Shown: piece by piece, positions 10,000 to 21,350 of the stretch
Numbering within the stretch: the first letter of the stretch is position 1
Layout of the letters: each line of letters starts with the position of its first letter
NCBI GenBank assembly: GCA_009809945.1
Contig: WTPW01000703.1
Location: 5,265 to 69,264, forward strand
Direction of reading: 5' to 3'
Length of the DNA: 64,000 bases
Source of the DNA: Gigaspora margarita
Lineage: Eukaryota; Glomeromycota; Glomeromycetes; Diversisporales; Gigasporaceae
Made by a program: the position numbers and the translations under genes
The notes under the pieces: model-generated
The model's database searches: none
What the model was told of the DNA's origin: nothing
The model's input: the letters and a program-made list of their open reading frames with translations, nothing else

Positions 10000-12152
10000 T
10001 TAATAAAATAATTTATCAAATTTTATATCAATATCCTCCAAATTTATCCAAATATTAACATGCTCATCTGCAAATAATTTACTTATAGATTGCTCTGGCA
10101 AATAATTTTTACTATCAATATCTAATGATGATTTGATAACAAATCGTTTTCTAGTTGCTGGACCTTTAGGAAATATATGACCAAGCAGACTTTGAAAAGT
10201 CATATCTTGAGTAATGTGAATATTTGATTTAAATGGAGATTTTTTGTGGTATGAATAGTTATGAACATAGTTGTTGTTGAAATCGAGTTAGAATAAGAAT
10301 TTGTAAATATTGATATAGAATCAACTATATATAATTATATAAAATAGAGTTAATTAAATAATATAAAAAATATTCTGTAAAAATTTTAAAAATTAAAATA
10401 TATATACCTTCATTTGATTTATTGTTGTTATTATTCAAATGTCATTTAGATATTGGATATTGATATTTAGCTTTATCAAAAGATGAAATATTTGGTAGAG
10501 TTTTTTCATTAACACCTGGTATTTTAGTAAACTTAAAAAAAATTAATAATTTTATAAATATAGATTATAATATATGATAATGTAATTATTAATAAAAATT
10601 ATTACAATTGCAGAGCCCATAGCATTATAATATCACTATCCAACTTTTAATGTTGACCATCCTCAGAAATCAAGCATCCTTTGAATATGTACATCACAAG
10701 ATAGAAGATTTTCATAAATCCTTTTTTTAATACTATTTAATGTATTGACTGTATCAGATTCAGTTTCAAGTACCTACAATAAATAANTAATTAAAATCAC
10801 AGAAGTACTTACATATTTTAATAAATAAAATTATAAATAACTTACATGAATTCTCTTATTTAATGATTGAATTCACCACTTTCTCGATAAACACATAATT
10901 GAATGCTTTTTTTACATTTTATTCCACAATAAATGCAGTAACAGCACTATCAGATTTCAAATCATAATGATCAGCCTTAGACGTGTTTGAAACTTGATAA
11001 CATATGGGGTGTCCCTTTTAAAAGGGCCCATTTTTACATTTTTTTGAAAAATGAGTTTTCATTATATTTATATAAATTTTGACATAATTGACATTTTTCA
11101 ATTATAAATGAAAGTCGATTTGCATAATAAAAAATAGAGCTAATGTAAAAGAAATATTACATGAAGTTGTTCAAGACCAAGCACATCACGAGATTATCCA
11201 ATAGTCACCTGTTACATTTAACCAATTAAAATTGTGAAATTTGATTATTCCCGAATTAGTCTGAAAATCAAAACAAACAGTTAAACTCAATTATCTCAAA
11301 ATAAAATATATGTAAAAATGGGCCCTTTTAAAAGGGAACACCCCATATATGGCCTAATTCAATTTTTTCCCATTGCTCTGGAAGTGTACAGGATAAAATT
11401 TCTTCTTCAATACTTCCAAAGTTTTTGATGTTATCAAGAATGTAAGAATTGCTAATGCCCCATCTAACTTTTTATGTGGTTTTTCAAATTGGTTATAATA
11501 TACTAAGGTAATGAATACTAAACATTAAAATATTAATTACAGTTAATTTTAAAAAACTTATAAAATAAATATCCAAATATTTTGTATGCATTATAACTTA
11601 CTTAAATAAAAGGCTCTTTCGTATTAATAGCTTCTAATTCAGGTTCTTTCATGTTAATAATATCCAATTCAGGATCTTTTTTACTATTAATTTCTGAATC
11701 AGTTGTGGTCACTTCAGACAAGTCAGATAACTCAAAAGTATTTTTCATGGATGATAAACATTCTAGAGGATCTTTAATTGTTAGATTTACTGTTTCAATA
11801 CTTCCATTTAGTTTGTCTTGTTTTTTTTACTTTGATTTTGTCGATCATAATTTTTAACGTATTTATGACAAATATTAATTAAGTCTTGATTTTTTGGAAT
11901 TTTGGCTTTAGTTGAATTTTTAATCCAATCGATGAATTCTTGATCATTTCTAACTTTTTTGATATTAGCACCTATCCATATAATATATTTATTATAAAAG
12001 TTTATTTGATATCCGGAGCCTGTTTTATATTTCTTTTTAAGGTCTATTGGTTGACAAGAACAGTCTTTTCTATAAACTTTCACACAAACTAAACACACCA
12101 AGCATATAGGGTAAGTTTTCAAATGAAAATTTAATAATAAATGTGTCAACAT
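10000..12152 (-). pseudogene. Unrecognised multi-exon gene family, broken
   Basis: Reading on the minus strand from 12152, the first open segment is Cys-rich near its start (CLVCLVCVKVYRKDCSC) and continues as EFIDWIKNSTKAKIPKNQDL and ICHKYVKNYDRQ. After a frameshift in an A-run near 11820, an acidic stretch follows (CLSSMKNTFELSDLSEVTTT, then ELDIINMKEPELEAIN) up to TAA at a GTAAGT site (11601). Further coding-like blocks are LDGALAILTFL (about 11440-11480), CTLPEQWEKIELG (about 11360-11400), a C..C block CGIKCKKSIQLCVYRESGEF (about 10880-10945), TESDTVNTLNSIKKRIYENL (about 10690-10765) and HIFPKGPATRKRFVIKSSLD (10000-10203). A MITE (11005-11345) sits between two blocks. The order and GTAAGT sites suggest about five exons. 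I do not recognise the family; the Cys blocks could bind zinc. Stops, frameshifts and one N (10787) make it a pseudogene. Confidence 0.6.
11005..11345. mobile_element. 341-bp MITE with 37-bp TIRs and TA duplication
   Basis: The left end TGGGGTGTCCCTTTTAAAAG GGCCCATTTTTACAT is mirrored at the right end (ATGTAAAAATGGGCCC ... GGGAACACCCCA), differing by one base or indel. TA flanks both sides (11003-11004 and 11346-11347), the Tc1/mariner target duplication. The TIR itself contains the palindrome CCTTTTAAAAGG. There is no open frame, so it is non-autonomous. It splits two coding-like blocks of the minus-strand pseudogene. Confidence 0.92.
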
Positions 12153-12294
12153 TATAATTTGTAGAATGGGAATAGTAATTTTGAAATTGGACCAAATGAT
12201 GTAATTTATTTATGACATAGCTTAGATATTATATCAATATTACAATATTAAATAAAATTGGACAAATTCAAAAATATATTCTTTATATACCGAA

Positions 12295-12460
12295 TTATGC
12301 CGAAATTAATACTTAACCAGATTGGCTGAAAAATCATTCAGCTAATTTTTATCAGGTGTCACAGGAATTATGAAAACAGCTGTAAAAACTGAACTGGACT
12401 GCGGTCTAGAACCGAATAGAACTGAATAGAGCTAGATCAGACAGACTGATGATCAATAAT
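12295..12460 (-). repeat. Inverted copy of the repeat at 4275-4440
   Basis: The reverse complement gives TTTTTACAGCTGTTTTCATA, ACACCTGATAAAAATTAGCT and the TTTCGGCATAA end, matching the plus-strand copy at 4275-4440. Confidence 0.75.
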
Positions 12461-12841
12461 ACTTTTTTGCTATAATGATGGTCAAGTATAAAGAATTAAA
12501 ATACCTTTACAATAAACTCTTCAGTTTATAATATTTGCTTATATAATATAAGAGGAGCAATAATTAATACGTTTGATTATTTTATTCATATATAAATAAT
12601 ATAGATTAAAAAATAATATAGTATATTAATATAGCAAAAAATAACATCTTTTAATTAACTTCATATGAACATTATAGTTAAAATCAGTTAAAAAGATAGT
12701 TTGTCACTTTTAACCACTTAATTTTCGATAATTTGATTGAATAATATAATCATTATTGGAAATCTGGTTTGAAATTTATGTTCTCATGAGAACATAATTA
12801 TTTAATTTAATGTTGTCAAAAATTTTTTATGTTCTCAAATA

Positions 12842-12965
12842 GAAAAAAATTTTTTCTCTCTTTCTCTTGCTTTCTTTCTTTTTCTTTCTTTTCTCTCTCT
12901 CTTTATTTTCCTTCCTCTTTCTCTTTCTTTTTTTTTTCTCTTTTTGTTCACACTCACACACTCTT
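12842..12965. repeat. CT-rich low-complexity tract
   Basis: TTTCTCTC/TTTCTTTC runs cover about 120 bp. The apparent hydrophobic open frames here are artefacts of this composition. Confidence 0.9.
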
Positions 12966-13756
12966 TCTCACATTCATTTTCTTATTCTTATTCTCTCTTT
13001 ATACTTATACTTTAATACTTCTTTTAGTTATTTTAATTTTTATCTTAATTAATATATTTAAAAATTATTAAATAAGGCAATGCAATTAATTATTTGGTTT
13101 TCATAACATGGCCAGGTCAAAATTTTGAAACCTCTAAAAAAATTTTTTTACATATTTTAATAACTGGGTGGAATTTAAAAAAAAATTTTTATAATTTTAT
13201 AAAATTTTATATATGAAATTTTAAAAAAAAAAGTCACCCAGTGGGTCTATTTAAAAGTTTTGTGTTATGAAAACCAAGTAATTAAATTTGTATAGCCTAA
13301 TAATAAAAAATATAATTTATTTAACTAAAATATATAAAGTGAGCTAAGTTATTCATAAAAATAAAACTTTGACTTTATATGTTTTTTTAGAAAACAATTT
13401 ACTATTTAAGGCTTTTTATATAATGTTGGAGATACTATTGGTTTGACCTAGCTTGTATTTAGTTTTAAATAAGCTATTACTATTTTTTAAATAAGCTATT
13501 ACTATTTTTTAAATATTTAAATAAATATATATATGATTCTCTTTACTAAAGTGAATTTAATGAATTTATAGATTTAAAAAATCTCTTAATATAAAATTTT
13601 AAAACATAGAACTAAAATTTAAAATCATAATAACTAAAGATTTGTTAAATAATTTCTTGTAATAATTTACATTATCATTATAGTAATTTTAACTCTTTGA
13701 AAATTTATATTAGATATTAATATAATTAATTATATCATAGTATTAAATGTACAGGT

Positions 13757-14020
13757 TTACTAAATCAAACCACTGGCGTTCAACGCCAGTATCGGAAATT
13801 AGATATCTACCCCAGTATCGCCATCAAAAATTCACCCCATGTGATCAGTACCAAAATTCTTTCAAGTTCGTTTATGTTAGGTTAGGGTTAGGGTGAGTGC
13901 TCAGTTAGGGTTTGGGTTTAGGTTGTTATATAGTAAAATCGCTCAAGAACTTTTTTTAGTTAAAAAAAGTGGTTTCTTATGCAAACTTTTGAGAAATAAG
14001 CTTTTTTTGACAAAAGAAAC
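13757..14020. mobile_element. MITE fragment with telomere-like repeats
   Basis: It begins TTTACTAAATCAAACCACTG GCGTTCAA, a diverged TIR of the element at 17295-17615, and then contains GGTTAGGGTTAGGGTGAG with GTTAGGGTTTGGGTTTAGG (about 13877-13922) and the AAAAAAAGTGGTTTCTTATG block. The interior runs in the opposite orientation to that of the 17.3 kb copy. No matching right TIR was found, so it is truncated or rearranged. Confidence 0.65.
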
Positions 14021-14412
14021 GTTTTGAGGCGTTTGTTTTGAATTTTCCTGATCGTGTTACGTTACACCAAATTATGATCTTTTATTGGCCTTAGTATATC
14101 AAAGTTTATATAACAAAGTTTTTATTGCACCAATGGATACTATATTATCCAAAATTTTTCTGTAATTCAAGAACAACTAATTTGTTCTCTATTTAAACTA
14201 ACTAATGATAAATATTTATGAACTTAATTATTTTAAACTGCTATATTAATAAAAATAATTTTTTATCACTTTATATATTTACATAGAGAACATATTTTTC
14301 AAACTTGATCTCAAAAAAACTTTAATAGAGAACATCTTAAATTTTGTAAAAGTTCTCAAATTAAAAGTGATGTTCTCATGAGATCATGAGAACATAAGAT
14401 TTTCCAACACTG

Positions 14413-15165
14413 AATTTAATCATAATTGGGCACGCCAAATGTTCAATCTTATACTGATTCAAGACAAGAATTGTCTTAGTATATGAAAATATCAAAGTAA
14501 ATTAACAAAACGATTAGATTTTACTTGCATAGAAAGAAATATTTATTAATATAATATTGTTAGCGTTTACATGTCTTTAAACAAATGATAATTCTTTTTT
14601 TATAAAAAATTATATTAATGCAAAAATTCTAATAGAGAAAATTCTAGAACAACTCTAGTGAAATTCCAGTCGAAATAAAGACATCTCCAGTAAAATTCTG
14701 GTTGAAATTAAAACAATACTGGTTTAATTTACTGTAGTTGTAAACATCTATTACCAATGAAAGTAGTTAGAATCAAAAATTGTAATAACTTATATAAATC
14801 CTTAAATACAGAGGACCTTTCAAAGTAAGAAGGCCCCATTGAAATTTGACACTATATGACATCCTGCAGCGATTATACAAGTAGGTTTTAAAAAAATTCT
14901 GATTTCTTAAGCAAAATATTAGTTATAGATAATTTTTATTTTACGAACTAGACTTTACTATTTTGTTAGTAATGATTTTAAAGATAAGTCATAAATATAC
15001 AAATTTACTTTATAGTTCACAAAATCAAAGTAGTGATTACAGCAAAATAATATATATAAAATAGCTATATTAAATTTATAACTTTATTATACGTTGCAAG
15101 CCCAATTAATCATTAGTACATTCGATTCAATTTTATTCGATTTAATTTTTATTGGTTCATTTATA
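14413..15165. other. AT-rich spacer
   Basis: No gene is seen. A small degenerate direct repeat (TCTAGTGAAATTCCAGTCGA and CTCCAGTAAAATTCTGGTTG) lies at about 14650-14710. This is the downstream flank of the minus-strand kinase-TPR gene. Confidence 0.4.
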
Positions 15166-15169
15166 TCAG

Positions 15170-17055
15170 CTATTTTTTTAGATGTTTCATCATTTGACAA
15201 GTTTCTTCATGTTGACTTAAAGTAAATTCATTATTTGGTTTTATTTTTAATGATTTGATTAAATCTGCAAGTGATTCTTCATCATTCTATAAGTTACACC
15301 GCGTTGGCTTAACGCCCATGCGTTGTTTGGTTCGATTTGTAATGATTTATTTAAATCTGCAATTGCTTCTTGATATTTCTTAAGCATACGATAAGTTACT
15401 CCACGGTTTCTTAAAGTTCTTGCATCATTTGGCTCGATTTCTAATGATTTATTTAAATCTGCGAGTGATTCTTCATATTTATTCATCATGCGATAAGTTA
15501 TTCCACGGTTCCTTAAATCATATGCATCATTTTGTTCGATTTCTAAAGATTTGTTTAAATCTGCAAGCGATTCTTCATATTTCTTCATCATTCTATATGT
15601 TACACCGCGTTGGCTTAACGCCCATGTGTCGTTTGGTTCGATTTCTAATAATTTATTTAAATCTGCAAGTGATTCTTCATATTTCTTCATCTTCATATAA
15701 ATTGTACTGCGTTCGCTTAATGCCCATTCGTTGTTTGGATCGATTTCTAATGATCCATTTAAATCTGCTAATGATTCTTCATATTTCTTCATCATTCTAT
15801 AAGTTACACCGCGTTGGATTAACGCCCATGCGTTGTTTGGTTCGATTTCTAATGATTTATTTAAATCTGCAAGTGATTCTTCATATTTTTCCATCTTGCA
15901 ATAAGTTGAACCACGACGACTTAGCGCAAAAACATCATTAGGATCGATTTTTAATGATTTATTTAAATCAGCCAGCGATTCTTCATTTCTATCCATCATG
16001 CGATAAGTATTTCCACGATTTTTTAATGCAAATGCATTTCTTGGTTCGATTTCTAATGATCTATTTAAATCTGCAAGTGATTCTTCATATTTATTTAAAT
16101 GGTAATATATTACTCCACGATTTTTTAATGCAAATGCATTATCTGGTTCTATTCCCAATGATTTATTAAAATCTACGAGTGAATCTTCATATCTATTCAT
16201 CATTCGATAAATTTCTCCACGGCTTATCAAAATCGTTGCATTATTTGGAAAGGTTTCTAACAATTTATTTAAATCTAAAAGTCTTTTTTCATAATCGCCA
16301 ATTTCATCATAATTTAATAAAAATGAAGAGGAATCTTGCATTAAAATTTTCTGTGTTGAATCAGAAATAAACAGATTTGAATCATTGTGATTAACCAAAT
16401 GAGTTTGTTCATGAACTTTTAATGTACCAAAATCTTGATCAATTTTGTTTAAATCATGATCATTATTGGCACTTAATTCTTTTAGGCTTAAAAAGACTTG
16501 CTGAATATCTGGTCGACTATCAGGATTTTGTTGCCAACAATCTATTTATGATTATCATAAATAATCAGTAAAGTTTCTTTTCAAGATAACAATACATTAA
16601 ATAAAAATTTATTAATTACAAAACATCTAAATAAAAATACCTATAAAATAAATAATATATTATTAAATAAAAAAATATATTAAATAAAATATATTAAATA
16701 AAAATATATTATATTATACCTGTATAGATCTTAATATATGCAGGCGGTGTTCCTTTGATATGGTTTTCCCGATGTCCATTTATAATACCAAGAATTAATG
16801 ATGCAAGCTGCTGTGGTTCAAAATCATCCTTAAAAGGTGGGTAACCGCTAGATATTTCCCACATAAGAATGCCAATACTATATATATCAGATTTTTTATT
16901 AAATTTAAATATTTTTTTGTCGTTTTTTGATCCTACAAAACTCTGAGGGTCTAAATATGCAATAATCCCAACAAGTTTAAATTTAGTCCAGAGATTTTAG
17001 TTGAGTTGCTAATTAGATCAGATAAATTTGATTCAATAGTAACATTATATTCCTC
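15170..17055 (-). pseudogene. TKL kinase C-lobe fused to ten TPR repeats
   Basis: Exon 1 (about 17055-16720) encodes only the C-terminal half of a tyrosine-kinase-like domain: KLVGIIAYLDPQSF, KKSDIYSIGILMWEISSGYP, ILGIINGHRENHIKGTPPAY and IKIYT. A 178-bp intron (16719-16542, GTATAA..TAG, splitting a Asp codon) joins it to DCWQQNPDSRPDIQQV, the usual CW..P..RP end of the lobe. Then come ten 34-residue TPR units of the form EESLADLNKSLEIEPNNAWA + LSQRGVTYRMMKKY. TPR solenoids bind partner proteins; kinase-TPR and kinase-Sel1 fusions are an expanded class in Rhizophagus. The kinase N-lobe, HRD loop and DFG are missing. A frameshift near 16990 separates upstream residues (SDLISNSTKIS). A second frameshift near 15285 cuts off an eleventh partial unit whose frame would end at TAG 15170-15172. 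It is probably a 5'-truncated pseudogene. Confidence 0.88.
15290..16310 (-). repeat. 102-bp coding tandem repeats (TPR units)
   Basis: The ten TPR units are also similar at DNA level. The plus strand shows TTTAAATCTGCAAGTGATTC followed by TTCATATTTCTTCATC every 102 bases. The high identity implies recent unit duplication or gene conversion, and invites unequal crossing-over. Confidence 0.9.
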
Positions 17056-17294
17056 TTATAAAAGAGAGGAGCAAAAAAAAAACAAAATAATAAATAAAAA
17101 ATTATATAATGCATTTATCCAAGAAAAGACTTTGTAGTACAATTTTTATAGACAAAATTTTTGTGATTTAATGATCAGATCTGCATCATTTTAAAGTATA
17201 CAGCTAGTGATGTATAATCATTAAAATGATACCCAAATTTTTTTAGCATACAGTACATGTAGTGCCTATATAAAAAAATTAAAAAGTTATGGTT

Positions 17295-17615
17295 TTACTA
17301 AATCGCACCACTAGTGCTCAACACCACAATAATTTTTGCCAATCAAATTGTTTAAATGCAGTATAATGTAAGGATCTGGTGTAACATAAATTTTTTTGCT
17401 GTTTCGCTATTTTTTTAAAAAATACCTTCTAACTCAAAATTCTATCTATGAAACCACCTTTTTTTTTAAAAAAAAATTTCTTGTGAAAATTTACTATATA
17501 CTATGCCTCACCCTAACCCTAACTATTAACTCTAACTTAACATTTATTAAATTTAATTTTTGTTTATTTTTTTTGTTTATTTTTTTTGAGCACCAGTGGT
17601 GCAATTTAGTACTAC
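17295..17615. mobile_element. ~320-bp MITE with interstitial telomere-like sequence
   Basis: The left TIR TTACTAAATCGCACCACTAG TGCTCAA and the right end TTGAGCACCAGTGGTGCAAT TTAGTA are inverted over about 27 bp. A TA dinucleotide adjoins CTAAAT at both ends. The interior includes CCTCACCCTAACCCTAAC (17510-17527). A diverged, truncated relative is at 13757. It lies upstream of the truncated kinase. Confidence 0.85.
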
Positions 17616-17619
17616 TGTA

Positions 17620-18155
17620 AAGTTAAATTAGTATCTTTATTTTAATTTTTTTAATATTAGTCTATCTTATAATTAATGTAATGTTTAATATTTTAATAAG
17701 TGAATATTTAATATAGCAAATTAATAATATACTATGTACATATACAGATAGAAAAATATAACAATCAGGCTAGAAACATTTTAACTACTTCAGATATTAG
17801 AGAATTAATAATATAAAAGATTATTAAATATATTTTATTGTATTAATAATTTTACTTCAAGATTATCAATTGTTAAAATATATATTTGATTTTATTTAAA
17901 ATTTAATTTATTGTATTAATAATTTTACTTCAAGATTATCAATTGTTTTAAATATATATTTGATTTTATTTAAAATTTATTTTAAATAATATTTATAACA
18001 TTATAAAAATATATATTTATAAAAGATAAATTTTATAATTTATATCAATATATAATCATATATATATTAAGAAAAAAAAAACCTTAATATATTTAAGGAA
18101 AAATTCTTAATAATATATAATAATATACTTTTGCTAAATATATATAAATGTTTTA
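17620..18155. other. Very AT-rich spacer
   Basis: A direct repeat of about 60 bp (TTGTATTAATAATTTTACTT CAAGATTATCAATTGTT) occurs at about 17838 and 17910. No gene is seen. Confidence 0.5.
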
Positions 18156-18159
18156 TATT

Positions 18160-21126
18160 TTAGTTTGATTNATTACTACCCATATCTTCATCACTAATTA
18201 TATTTTCATGTTCAATTTCATTAAGTTGTTCATTGTTATTTGTTTTTTTTATTGTTGCTTATTTCTTCATCAATATAACATTCATCTTCATTATCAGTTT
18301 TATTCCAATCATCAAGCATATTTCAAAACTTTCATTTTCATAACTATTTTGTTTTTCAATTTGTATTAATTTTAGTTTATGATTTGTAAAAACATAAACA
18401 AGTTTAAAAACTTTATCTAGTGTCAATTTATTTCTTTTAATATTATGTATAAAACTAAATGCAGACCAATTACATTCTGAAAATGCTGAAGATGTTGAAA
18501 TTGTAAGTATGCATTGTGCAAATTTGCACAGTTTAGAAGCTGAAGTTTTNAAGTTTCCATTCCACCAAGTTATTGAATCAAGTTTATTTACAGTCTTCCA
18601 AGCAAGTTGATTTGAAAAGGTCCAGTTTGTGATTTATATTGAAGTATTTGTGTGTAAATNTCTTCTGCATCATCTAAATAATATTGCTCTAAAAAATCAG
18701 AAACAATTGACATTCCATCTTCTTCAAGATTACAACCAACAAACTTAGGATCCAATAAATATGCAACTTCCATAATTGGATGGTACATTTTACATCTTTA
18801 AGATAAAATATCTAAAACATTATTGCAAATCTCATTAGAAAATTGTTGAATACCTAAAAATTAAATAAAATTTAAATAAAATCTAATTATAATAATTTTT
18901 AAATATAATAATTAGTAGAAATCTAAAATTATAATATGCAATAACTGTATAGTAACAATACAGTTGCTATTAAGTTTAATAGTAACTATACAATTACTAT
19001 ATGGGCCCTCAAAAGTAGAAACCAGACAATTTGGCCAATCACAGGATTTGAGAAAATCAGCAAAAACTATTTTGTTACACAAAATCAAACCAATCTAAAA
19101 ATAACTTATTTATGATTAACAAACCTGTTTAAACAGTATTATTAGATCTGTAGATCTGTATAACACTCATAATACTAACAGTAAATCTTGGTAAATCTAT
19201 TTTTAGATTATAGCATCAAAAGCTTTTAACCATTGTATTACAAAAATTTATTAAGTAATCAGGCTTTCATTATTAAGTAAAAAAGATTGGGCCTTAAATT
19301 TTCACCTGATTAATCAAACAGGTTAATTTTCAAAAAATTGTCAAATTGTCTGGTTTCTACTTTTGAGAGCCCATATAATTATTTCAAATTAAAAAATTTC
19401 AAGTTCTACAAAATATTTAATTAATAAATTACTTACATTCTAATGCTAATATTTTATCATACCATTNATAAAATTCTGATAATTTTGGTATATCACTTTC
19501 AAAAAGAGAAATTCCTATTGCAAGTTGTTCTAATAAATTTAAAAGTGACTTAAGTTCATTCCAAAAATTTTCATCATAAATATATACTTTAATTTCATTA
19601 TCTATTTCAATAGAATTATTACTAAAAATTTTAGTAAAAGTAAGACTTAAAGCTAATTGATTTTTATATACAGAATCTAAACATTTTGCTGCTGAATACC
19701 AATGGATTTTAACAGGAAGTTTTAATGACTTATAGTTAGAACCATATTTTTCTCTTTGATATTTTTTTAAAATAGCAGTTGGAATAATATGGTTATGAAA
19801 AAAATAACAATTTTTTTTTGCTTTTTCAAGAATAGCTTTAGCCCATTCAATTTTCATAATATCACCAATTAAAGATTTATTCCATGAGCTAAACATCCAA
19901 AAAATATAATTAAAGGATNCTTTTTTTCTAAAATTTTCCAGGCAGCTTTTATTACTGATGCATTATCAGTAATAATGGCTGAAACTTTTGTAATATCAAT
20001 AGACAATATTGCCTTTTCAATTTCATTTGCAATATTAATTGCATTTTGTTGAATTTGTTCAGTAGGTTTTGCAGATTTAAATACAGGAGTGGAGTAGTAA
20101 ATATAATATTAGTCCAATGCTCATTATTCAAATTAGACCTAAATAAATTAATATAAAAGTTAACTTTTATTTAATAAATTTTTATAATTTAAAAAACAAT
20201 AAAATTTAATTAATATTTAAATTAAAAATTATTTTATTAAAATTAAAATAATAAAATAATTTTTTAAATAGTAATAAGCTTTATAATTTATTATTATTAT
20301 ATTATAATATATTTGTTAATAATTAATAATCTTATAAATTTAAATACAATATAATATAAAACTAATTATAATTCTAATTTAATTTTAATTTTAATTTTTT
20401 CTAAACAATATATATGTACAATATTAATTTTTATTTATATATTACAAAATATCTAATTTTATATAAGTAATAAATAATTAAATTCTATTAAATATAAAAT
20501 CTTTAAATATTAAATAAAATCATTTAAAAATTTTATATAAATAAATTAATTTTATTAAATGTACTTACCATCCATCTGTAATTATACAAATATTTCTGCT
20601 TCATCTATATACTGTTGAACTTCAAGACTTGCTTTTTTATATATTTGATTGAGTAATGTTGTTGAAAGTTTTTTTTCATTTAGGCAATTGGAATGATGAA
20701 TATACTTTTTTAAAAAGTTTAATAATTGGTTCAAGCTCAGAAAAGGAAAGTAGAAAACCATATTGAAATATAGCTTCTGCAAAGCTAAATTCAAGTTTTT
20801 TTGTTCGCTAGTACTTAGTTGATCAAAAAATTGAGCAATATCACTATTTTGTTTATTTGATAATTTTGATGGTTGGCTAATTGATCATTTTTTTGTATAA
20901 ATAGGATTAGGACCATTGATTCTAGGATGCTCAAATCTTGCCCAAAATATTCTTGCAAGACAGAAATATTTACACTGGAACATACTTTAAAATGTTTTTC
21001 ACATCACACTACTGTACTTGCACATTCAAAAAATCAATAATCATATTTTGCTCTTTCTTGTGTATATCCATCTATACTCCTAACTTTGTAAAATGGTTCC
21101 AAATTTTACTTGGTTTTGATATTTAA
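18160..21126 (-). pseudogene. BED-finger hAT transposase remnant, three exons
   Basis: The minus strand starts with a decayed BED zinc-finger region (about 21100-20960: IWNHFTKLG, QERAKYDY, then CASTVV and CEKHF), followed by YFNMVFYFPFLSLNQLLNFL and EVQQYIDEAE. ITDGW spans the first splice junction (intron 20568-20139). Exon 2 carries SNLNNEHWTNIIFTTPVFKS, KVSAIITDNASVIKAAWKIL and KLPVKIHWYSAAKCLDS, typical of the hAT DUF659/RNaseH-like core. A second intron (19436-18854) leads to exon 3: MYHPIMEVAYLLDPKFVG, and the dimerisation domain with SSAFSECNWSAFSFIHNIKR and KLVYVF. hAT enzymes are cut-and-paste transposases dimerising through this C-terminal domain. A frameshift near 20592, a TAA before KMYHP and a frameshift near 18260 break it; the final frame would stop at 18160. 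Five Ns fall inside, suggesting a collapsed repeat. Confidence 0.92.
19002..19373. mobile_element. 372-bp MITE within the hAT intron
   Basis: The left TIR TGGGCCCTCAAAAGTAGAAA CCAGACAATTT and the right end AAATTGTCTGGTTTCTACTT TTGAGAGCCCA are inverted over 31 bp with a single mismatch. TA is duplicated at 19000-19001 and 19374-19375. There is no coding capacity. It lies wholly inside the intron at 18854-19436, so the insertion spared the reading frame. Confidence 0.93.
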
Positions 21127-21187
21127 AAAAAGTTCAATAATAGTTAAAAATTTTTTATTATCTAAATTTATAATTATTATACATATT

Positions 21188-21350
21188 ATGCATGCTGCAT
21201 CTAAAGTAGTCATCTGTCAAAGTAGATACTTTAGGCATCTAATGTAGCCCCTGAAATTAATGCATTCTGCTTAATCTTAGTAAGGTGTTACTTTATATAT
21301 CCAAAGTAGCTACTTTAGATAAAACGCTACTTTAGGTGCAATATGTACAA
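21188..21350. mobile_element. ~160-bp MITE with CTAAAGTAG termini
   Basis: The left end GCTGCATCTAAAGTAGTCAT and the internal TGTCAAAGTAGATACTTTAG are mirrored by CCAAAGTAGCTACTTTAGAT and GCTACTTTAGGTGCAATATG. It is almost entirely an imperfect palindrome built from CTAAAGTAGC units. Confidence 0.75.

Larger units (their letters stand above)
12755..14412. mobile_element. CAGTGTTGGAA / TTCTCATGAGAA element, about 1.65 kb
   Basis: The left end shows TATTGGAAATC followed by TTATGTTCTCATGAGAACAT. The right end shows GTTCTCATGAGATCATGAGA, then ACATAAGATTTTCCAACACTG. These are imperfect inverted termini sharing the palindrome GTTCTCATGAGAAC. Internal GTTCTCAA/AGAGAACAT half-sites recur at about 12830 and 14290-14350. 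It encodes nothing recognisable and has swallowed a CT-rich microsatellite and a MITE fragment with telomere-like sequence. Confidence 0.6.

Noticed and set aside
3869..12850. Idea that 3869-4440 and 12295-12850 are one larger inverted pair
   Set aside because: Two repeats appear in mirrored order, but the DNA between them does not match and the CAGTGTT terminus is on the wrong side in the second copy.
12829..13071. Hydrophobic Ser/Phe/Leu-rich open frames
   Set aside because: Produced by the CT- and T-rich low-complexity tract; no protein signature.
15420..16370. Forward-strand open frames opposite the TPR gene
   Set aside because: They are shadows of the 102-bp coding repeat on the minus strand.
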